Assembly: GCA_027056155.1 (NCBI GenBank)
Contig: JALULR010000104.1
Location: 1 to 10,507, forward strand
Reading direction: 5' to 3'
Length of the DNA: 10,507 nt
DNA from: DHVE2 group archaeon
GTDB taxonomy: Archaea > Thermoplasmatota > Thermoplasmata > Thermoplasmatales > Aciduliprofundaceae
Made by a program: the position numbers and the translations under genes. This document shows, piece by piece, positions 6,323 to 10,507 of the stretch (its first letter is position 1; each line of letters begins with the position of its first letter). The notes beneath the pieces were generated by a model. It was not told the DNA's origin and searched no databases. It saw nothing but the letters and a program-made list of their open reading frames with translations.

Positions 6323-7582
6323 GTGAAGATTGCAATTGCCGGTGCAGGACTTGCAGGACTATCACTTGGGTATAACCTAGAAAATAAGCGTATAAAGTTT
6401 GATATATTTGAAAAAGATAGCCGTGTTGGTGGATTGCTTAAAACAGAAGAGCGAGATGGTTTTCTGTTTGATAGAGGTGGTTCTCACATTATATTTTCCA
6501 AAAATGATGAAATTCTAAGAGAACTCGTTAATATTGCCGGGCCAGTTGTAATGCATCGCCGTAGAACAGTTATAAGATATCGTGACTCATGGATAAAATA
6601 CCCTTTCGAAAATGGGATTTTTGCCCTACCTCCTGAAGAAAGGTACGAGATACTCCTTGACTTTGTAAATAACTTATCCAGAGAGAAAAAGAGACCTGAA
6701 ACACTACGTGAGTTTTTTTTGCAGCTATTCGGTGAAAAAATTGTAGACAAATACATAGGTCCATATAATGAAAAGATATGGAAAAGAAGTCTAAATGAAC
6801 TTGCAATGGCATGGTCAGAGGATAGAATTCCACAACCACCAGTAGAGGATGTGCTTCGTGCAGCGGTGGGTATTGAAACGGAGGGTTATTTACATCAGCT
6901 TCGGTTTTTTTATCCTCTGCATGGTGGCATAGAAACACTAGCTAGAAATATATACGGCTTGATCAAAGAGAGGGTAAATCTTTCTACAGATATTCGAAAA
7001 ATAAAATACCACGAGGAAGGAATTGATGTTAATGGGAGTTTTTACAGATTATTAGTATCTTCCATTCCTCTCCCAGAATTAGCAAAGATTGATGGTGTTA
7101 ACACAGGCGACCTAGCCAAAAAATTAGATTATAATTCTGTAACTGTAGTCGGGCTCGGCGTGAGAGGAAAATTACCCGATTTTCACTGGGCATATATACC
7201 TGACAAAGATATTATATTCCATCGTCTTGCATTCCTCAATAATTATAGTCCCAACATGGCACCACCAAACAAGGCAACTATCATAGCGGAAATTTCACAT
7301 AGGCCAGAGGAAGAGCCAAAAGATGCAATAGATGAAACTATACTTGGATTAGAACGTATAGGCATACATGTTGAGGTAGAAACTGCAGAAAAATGGGTTA
7401 ACAAATACGCATATGTAATTACAAACAAAGAGTACTTCAAATACGTTCCAAAACTTAGAAGGAAATTAAAAGAGATGCATATTTTTACACTGGGCAGACA
7501 CGGTAACTGGGAATATCTCAACATGGATGCGGTATGGGAAAGAGCAAAGAATATGGCGCATACCCTGGAGAGGCTAGAATGA
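6323..7582 (+). CDS. FAD-dependent oxidoreductase, protoporphyrinogen-oxidase/UDP-galactopyranose-mutase-like
   Basis: 419 residues. The N-terminal Rossmann FAD site reads IAGAGLAGLS (GxGxxG at 7-12) with ribose-binding Glu30, followed by RVGGLLKT (34-41) and DRGGSH (50-55). The C-terminal FAD-binding stretch is GRHGNWEYLNMD (391-402). The middle has 'YPFEN' and a GPYNEKIW block, seen in the amine-oxidase-fold proteins found in polysaccharide loci. I infer a redox or FAD-assisted sugar-modifying role (UGM-like) rather than heme synthesis. No heme genes are nearby, and the next gene, coupled by ATGA, is a glycosyltransferase. The substrate is unknown. The start is GTG at 6323, right at the GxGxxG strand, with a TATA-like box upstream. 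The gene appears more AT-rich than the glm block, and a decayed IS lies directly upstream, so acquisition by transfer is possible but unproven. Confidence 0.8.
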   Translation: MKIAIAGAGLAGLSLGYNLENKRIKFDIFEKDSRVGGLLKTEERDGFLFDRGGSHIIFSKNDEILRELVNIAGPVVMHRRRTVIRYRDSWIKYPFENGIFALPPEERYEILLDFVNNLSREKKRPETLREFFLQLFGEKIVDKYIGPYNEKIWKRSLNELAMAWSEDRIPQPPVEDVLRAAVGIETEGYLHQLRFFYPLHGGIETLARNIYGLIKERVNLSTDIRKIKYHEEGIDVNGSFYRLLVSSIPLPELAKIDGVNTGDLAKKLDYNSVTVVGLGVRGKLPDFHWAYIPDKDIIFHRLAFLNNYSPNMAPPNKATIIAEISHRPEEEPKDAIDETILGLERIGIHVEVETAEKWVNKYAYVITNKEYFKYVPKLRRKLKEMHIFTLGRHGNWEYLNMDAVWERAKNMAHTLERLE

Positions 7583-8538
7583 AAGCTCTTCTTGTGATTC
7601 TCAATAAAGACAATGCCTCCGCACTGGAAAAATGCCTAAGTTCCGTGGCAAAGATGGAGGGTCTCTGCGAGAAATTTGATGTACTAATATTGGACGGGGC
7701 ATCAAAGGATAATTCTAGGGAGGTTGCACAGAGATACACTACGAATTATCCATGCATGAAATTTAAAGTGCAAAAAAAACTGGGTGGTACCGGATTTGCA
7801 AGGAGAGAAGCCTGTGAGTACGCCTATGATAATGGATACGATATAGTAATATGGGGGGACTCCGAAAATGAATATAGCCCAAAATATATAGAGCACATGT
7901 TAGGCAAGTTAAAAACCCATGATGCCGTTGGCGGTGTACCAAAGGTAAGAGGCGGTTTTTATGCCCATGCGTTTGCATGGTACCATGCTCTTCATCTAGT
8001 AATCCCAAGCCTTTACAAGTATCATATTCCCGGAAACAACAAAGGGGAAAAAACGAAGATTTATCAGGATGTCGAGTATCCAGCAACAGTTAGGTCGGAA
8101 GATTATGGATTTTCACTTTTATTACGGAAGAAAGGTATATCTCTCAAGCAAACTGTTGCAAAAAACGCATTTGTAAAGGTGTCTCTGCCAGAAAGATGGA
8201 AAGATATTAAAGCGTGGCAGAGAGCTCGCGCTAAAGGTGTGGCACAAGTGCTCGTACACATAGATGAAATGCCATGGGATAATTTTGCTTGCGGATTCAT
8301 AGTACTATTATTTTTTATATTTGGAATTATAGCAATCTGGAACATTCTACCACTTGTTGTATATTCTGTACTCTATTTTAGTATTTCTTTGTGGATATTT
8401 GCAAAATCACTTAAGTATATTGAAAAACCAAAAACAAAATTTTTCATTGCGCCTGCAATTGGAGTCATAATTTATTCTTTATACTCTCTGTACGCTCTTA
8501 TTATGTTCTGGAAAATCAAAAAGCAGAGAAAAACTTAA
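7579..8538 (+). CDS. Membrane-anchored family 2 glycosyltransferase
   Basis: 319 residues from the ATG at 7579, which overlaps the flavoprotein stop (ATGA) and follows GGAG by 8 nt, so translation is probably coupled. The GT-A fold is seen in 'VILNKDN' (6-12), 'VLILDGASKDNS' (35-46), the metal-site region WGDSENEYS (92-100), a probable catalytic-base pair Glu174-Asp175 (SEDYG) and 'WQRARAKG' (213-220), analogous to the Q-x-x-R-W motif of membrane GT2 enzymes. Two adjoining hydrophobic segments (about 236-256 and 257-276) and a third (about 288-311) end in a basic tail (KIKKQRKT). It would use a nucleotide sugar on the cytoplasmic face, acting on a lipid-linked or membrane acceptor. The donor is unknown; UDP-GlcNAc from the glm genes or the flavoprotein's product are candidates. 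An upstream ATG at 7534 in the same frame lies inside the flavoprotein gene and adds 15 non-family residues, so I rejected it. Confidence 0.85.
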   Translation: MKALLVILNKDNASALEKCLSSVAKMEGLCEKFDVLILDGASKDNSREVAQRYTTNYPCMKFKVQKKLGGTGFARREACEYAYDNGYDIVIWGDSENEYSPKYIEHMLGKLKTHDAVGGVPKVRGGFYAHAFAWYHALHLVIPSLYKYHIPGNNKGEKTKIYQDVEYPATVRSEDYGFSLLLRKKGISLKQTVAKNAFVKVSLPERWKDIKAWQRARAKGVAQVLVHIDEMPWDNFACGFIVLLFFIFGIIAIWNILPLVVYSVLYFSISLWIFAKSLKYIEKPKTKFFIAPAIGVIIYSLYSLYALIMFWKIKKQRKT

Positions 8539-8541
8539 AAT
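8535..8541 (+). promoter_or_regulatory. Candidate TATA box of the winged-helix gene, overlapping the glycosyltransferase stop codon
   Basis: TTAAAAT at -29 to -23 from the TTG at 8564. It contains the TAA stop (8536-8538) of the preceding gene. The spacing supports a leaderless start at the TTG, independent of the upstream pair. Confidence 0.45.
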
Positions 8542-8563
8542 CACAGTGAGGCATTATTAACCG

Positions 8564-8956
8564 TTGGCGCACATTCACAAGAGCTATAAAGTATATCGTG
8601 TGATAATTCTTAATATGCTAGCTCACGCCATAAACATAAACATTTACCAAAAGGGTATAGAAAGCCACCTAGACGAGTTAATTAACACAAATTATGAAAT
8701 TACCAAATCAGATGTGCGCCATGAGATACGAAGCAATCACAAGATGACAGAGAAAGTGCTAAACGAATTAATAGACGAGGGGTTGATTGAATTGCAGACA
8801 TCGGGCAGAAAAACTCTTGTAAAAATCACAAAAAAGGGAATACTTCACCTCATTCAATGGAACCGCTTTTACATGGAGTTATATAAAGAGCAAATAAAAG
8901 ACCATTATCGCTACGTGGGTCTGCCCGCATGGTTTAAGGAAGAAGGTCCGCCCTAG
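8564..8956 (+). CDS. Winged-helix DNA-binding protein
   Basis: 130 residues from a TTG start. A helix-turn-helix is visible at about 46-75 ('EITKSDVRHEI...MTEKVLNELIDEGLIEL'), followed by a wing strand pair ('LQTSGRKTLVKITKKG', 77-92) and a C-terminal helix with aromatic residues that may mediate dimerisation. It is a small cytoplasmic transcription-regulator type of no family I can name; targets are unknown. An in-frame TAA lies immediately upstream (8558-8560), so the gene cannot start earlier than 8564. Internal GTG (8600) and ATG (8618) are alternatives. I prefer TTG because of the TATA-like box at the right distance and because the N-terminal helix would otherwise be cut. The last 23 bp overlap tail to tail with the end of the minus-strand membrane-protein gene. 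Confidence 0.75.
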   Translation: MAHIHKSYKVYRVIILNMLAHAININIYQKGIESHLDELINTNYEITKSDVRHEIRSNHKMTEKVLNELIDEGLIELQTSGRKTLVKITKKGILHLIQWNRFYMELYKEQIKDHYRYVGLPAWFKEEGPP

Positions 8957-9686
8957 GACCTATGAATGGAATAAAATCATAAGTGCCATCTTCCATCTCC
9001 AGAACTAGCTGCACGGGTAAATTTTGACTTTTTATAAACTCGTAGAGCTCGTCACTTACCTCGTTAACAATCAAGACAATTCTGCCAAGCTCCAACTTCT
9101 TTTTATTAGAATTTGCCACCGCAGCACCAATAATTTTCTTTATTAGCTCAATATTGGGTTTGTCTAAAATAACAAGATAGAAAGAATAACTTTTGATGCC
9201 ACGCAATTTTCCAAAGAGCGCCGATGGAATTTCTGCATATATGTCAAAGTGCACATCCTCAATATTAATATCCCGCATAATTTTCCCATTTCTACGGGCT
9301 ATGCGCTTTTCAAAATCGTGGCTTGCATTGAGATAATTTACAAATCGCTCTAATTTATTTGCACCTTCAGGTACTTTTAAACTCATGTCCATAATAAATT
9401 GGTATGCTTGATACTGTGCCACCACATTTGCAAGGCTTTCTCTTACATCTACCATATATATCATAACCACGATTATAATGGCAATTAGAAACATATATGC
9501 GAGAATATCAAATACGTTTAAATCAAGCACAGCAAGGGCCCAGAGCACCAGAGCGGCAATTAACCATGCTAGCAGGAGATAAAAAGCAAACAAAATCTTT
9601 CTACTGAGCTTTCCTGAGCGTTTGGCTAATGAATCCAGCGAATTTAGGAGTATGGTCATAGGGTCCTCGCCAGAGCGTTTTTGCAT
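8934..9686 (-). CDS. Two-helix membrane protein with cytoplasmic alpha/beta domain, function unknown
   Basis: 250 residues from the ATG at 9686. A basic amphipathic N-terminus (1-30) is followed by two strongly hydrophobic helices (about 31-53 and 58-79), then a soluble domain (80-250). In that domain, 'FDIYAEI' (147-153), a strand ending 'LVILDKP' (171-177), a helix (179-190), a strand 'GRIVLIVNEV' (201-210), a helix and a strand 'PVQLVLEM' (224-231) suggest an alternating alpha/beta core. The order loosely recalls restriction-endonuclease-like folds, but without a D...ExK site, so catalysis is unlikely; this is speculative. The start is chosen because a TATATAAA box lies exactly at -29 to -22, and an upstream ATG (9833) would run through that promoter and the divergent gene. 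It pairs divergently with the membrane HTH/zinc-ribbon gene at 9790. Confidence 0.72.
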   Translation of the reverse strand: MQKRSGEDPMTILLNSLDSLAKRSGKLSRKILFAFYLLLAWLIAALVLWALAVLDLNVFDILAYMFLIAIIIVVMIYMVDVRESLANVVAQYQAYQFIMDMSLKVPEGANKLERFVNYLNASHDFEKRIARRNGKIMRDINIEDVHFDIYAEIPSALFGKLRGIKSYSFYLVILDKPNIELIKKIIGAAVANSNKKKLELGRIVLIVNEVSDELYEFIKSQNLPVQLVLEMEDGTYDFIPFIGPRADLLP

Positions 9687-9707
9687 GAGCAATAATTCAC
9701 CGAGTAG

Positions 9708-9715
9708 TATATAAA
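9708..9715 (-). promoter_or_regulatory. TATA box of the two-helix membrane protein gene
   Basis: TTTATATA on the minus strand at -29 to -22 from the ATG at 9686. This is the archaeal consensus at the spacing of a leaderless transcript, and it decides the start codon. Confidence 0.65.
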
Positions 9716-9727
9716 GATATGGGCAAC

Positions 9728-9739
9728 ATTGGCACCAAT
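9728..9739. promoter_or_regulatory. Small palindrome between divergent promoters (candidate operator)
   Basis: ATTGGCACCAAT: two perfect 5-bp arms around a 2-bp spacer, lying between the TATA boxes of the two divergent genes (9708-9715 and 9760-9768). A 5-bp-arm repeat can occur by chance, so only the position makes it notable. Confidence 0.25.
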
Positions 9740-9759
9740 AACTAAAAAACTGAGAATAA

Positions 9760-9768
9760 TTAATATAT
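9760..9768 (+). promoter_or_regulatory. TATA box of the membrane HTH/zinc-ribbon gene
   Basis: TTAATATAT at -30 to -22 from the ATG at 9790, matching a leaderless transcript and supporting that ATG over the second one at 9802. Confidence 0.6.
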
Positions 9769-9789
9769 GCTTTTTTACATACTCTTCCA

Positions 9790-10308
9790 ATGAGACAAGA
9801 TATGAAAATAAAATTTTGGCTTGCACTTTTCATACTCTCTCTAGCGGGAACATTGCTATTCGTAATTCCCCCTGCAATATATGAAATTCAAAAACCGGGG
9901 CAAGGTTACATTGCAGTTAGTGTGTTTTGTGGAGCAATTGGATTTCCAGTAACCTTTGGATTCTACGCACTATGGCAAAAATCAAAAAAGAAAAAGGCAG
10001 AGATGTATAAAGATGTGGCCACATTCATAAAGATGTATCGGAGAACCCCGGTATCCGAGGTGGCAAAACGGTTTGAAGTGAGCGAGGAAGAGGCAGAGAA
10101 CTTAGTATTAAAAGCAGTCGAATTGAACTATTTAAAAGCATATATTGACCGTGAAACAAATGAAATAGTAACGCCTGAGGCGATAGAAGAGACAAAGGTA
10201 GTCACCCTGCACTGCCCTAACTGCGGTGCAGAGATAAGCGGTGTCTATTTACCGGGAGAAGTTGTAGAATGCCCGTACTGCAAAACTAAGTTTCAGGTTG
10301 TTAAATGA
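9790..10308 (+). CDS. Membrane-anchored protein with helix-turn-helix-like segment and C-terminal zinc ribbon
   Basis: 172 residues. Two membrane helices (about 9-30 and 40-62) form a hairpin, followed by a lysine-rich stretch (64-69) that should lie on the cytoplasmic side. Residues 71-128 look like a small wHTH or PCI-like helical unit: 'VSEVAKRFEVSEEEAENLVLKAVELNYLKAYID' has a helix-turn-helix pattern and a short wing (RETNEIV). The C-terminus is a zinc ribbon with CPNC (142-145) and CPYC (161-164). Similar HTH plus zinc-ribbon layouts occur in archaeal membrane proteins of unknown role. A sensor or scaffold at the membrane is plausible but not shown. The start at 9790 is supported by the TATA box; ATG 9802 would lose only four residues. 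The gene diverges from the two-helix membrane protein, and grpE follows downstream with its own promoter. Confidence 0.78.
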   Translation: MRQDMKIKFWLALFILSLAGTLLFVIPPAIYEIQKPGQGYIAVSVFCGAIGFPVTFGFYALWQKSKKKKAEMYKDVATFIKMYRRTPVSEVAKRFEVSEEEAENLVLKAVELNYLKAYIDRETNEIVTPEAIEETKVVTLHCPNCGAEISGVYLPGEVVECPYCKTKFQVVK

Positions 10309-10342
10309 GCAATACATAATTGGAAGCATGTGTGTAGCAATA

Positions 10343-10350
10343 TTTATATA
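10343..10350 (+). promoter_or_regulatory. TATA box of grpE
   Basis: TTTATATA at -30 to -23 from the GTG at 10373, in the 64-bp gap after the preceding gene. It is a strong archaeal TATA match with leaderless spacing. Confidence 0.65.
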
Positions 10351-10372
10351 GAAGAACTATTTCACAAGATTT

Positions 10373-10507
10373 GTGAGCGAGAAAGAAGATGAGACAGAGG
10401 TAGAAAGCGAAGAAAAAGGCGATATGACAGACGATGAGCTCAATAAAATAGTAAAAGAGAGAGATGAATATAAAGAAAAATATCTTCGCAAACTTGCAGA
10501 GATGGAT
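10373..10507 (+). CDS. grpE: GrpE, DnaK nucleotide-exchange factor (5' part, runs off window)
   Basis: Only the first 45 codons are present, from GTG at 10373. The first 24 residues are rich in Asp and Glu and probably disordered. Then comes the start of the long GrpE coiled coil, 'IVKERDEYKEKYLRKLAEMD' (26-45), whose spacing of Glu, Tyr, Leu and Arg matches the family pattern 'ERDEYKDKYLRxLAEFEN'. GrpE releases ADP from DnaK in the Hsp70 cycle; dnaK and dnaJ would be expected just downstream, outside the window. The GTG start is supported by the upstream TATA box. The call rests on a short but characteristic segment. Confidence 0.82.
   Translation, partial: MSEKEDETEVESEEKGDMTDDELNKIVKERDEYKEKYLRKLAEMD

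Noticed and set aside
8934..9246. Active restriction-endonuclease-like nuclease in the membrane protein's soluble domain
   Set aside because: The strand order is suggestive, but no D...(D/E)xK site is present; there are no methylase or defence genes nearby.
9687..9833. Upstream ATG at 9833 extending the two-helix membrane protein by 49 residues
   Set aside because: It would run through the TATATAAA box and the divergent gene's promoter and start; the added residues look like translated promoter sequence.
1..10507. CRISPR arrays, tRNA or rRNA genes, riboswitches
   Set aside because: No regularly spaced repeats, cloverleaf-like sequence or rRNA motifs were seen on either strand; gene-free gaps other than 5700-6322 are about 100 bp or less.

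Overview
The window looks like a chromosomal segment of an archaeon, most likely of the Thermoplasmatota. Three things point there. Seven start codons are preceded at about -30 to -20 by an AT-rich TATA-type box, the layout of leaderless archaeal transcripts. The FolD has 'VEFPLP' and 'NRTPVVGKP' motifs that, from memory, closely match Thermoplasma acidophilum FolD. The sugar nucleotidyltransferase is of the archaeal ST0452-like type. The genus cannot be fixed from this sequence, and no RNA genes or CRISPR arrays were seen.

Left part, minus strand (5699 down to 1): a run of five genes in the order TauE/SafE permease, GlmU-like nucleotidyltransferase, glmS, glmM, folD (cut by the window edge). 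The glm genes are packed tightly (TAATG overlap, then a 4-nt gap). They form the amino-sugar route: fructose-6-phosphate to glucosamine-6-phosphate (GlmS), to glucosamine-1-phosphate (GlmM), then acetylation and uridylylation to UDP-GlcNAc. The GlmU-like protein keeps the nucleotidyltransferase motifs, but every acetyltransferase catalytic residue I can align is substituted. The acetylation step may therefore lie elsewhere.

Middle (5700-6322): a decayed IS4/IS5-type insertion sequence with imperfect terminal inverted repeats. Its transposase is broken by an internal deletion and frameshifts. It sits directly upstream of the next gene.

Right part: a FAD protein of the protoporphyrinogen-oxidase/UDP-galactopyranose-mutase-like class (6323-7582) is coupled by an ATGA overlap to a membrane-anchored family 2 glycosyltransferase (7579-8538). 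This is probably a small glycan or glycolipid module. Next comes a winged-helix protein whose promoter overlaps the glycosyltransferase stop codon. Its 3' end overlaps tail to tail with a two-helix membrane protein on the minus strand. That gene diverges from one encoding a membrane-anchored helix-turn-helix plus zinc-ribbon protein. Both promoters are recognisable, with a short palindrome between them. The window ends in the first 45 codons of grpE, the DnaK nucleotide-exchange factor.

First genes of transcripts appear leaderless, often with GTG or TTG starts, while operon-internal genes have Shine-Dalgarno sequences. I found no complete new system. The best leads are the acetyltransferase-dead GlmU-like protein and the divergent membrane pair.
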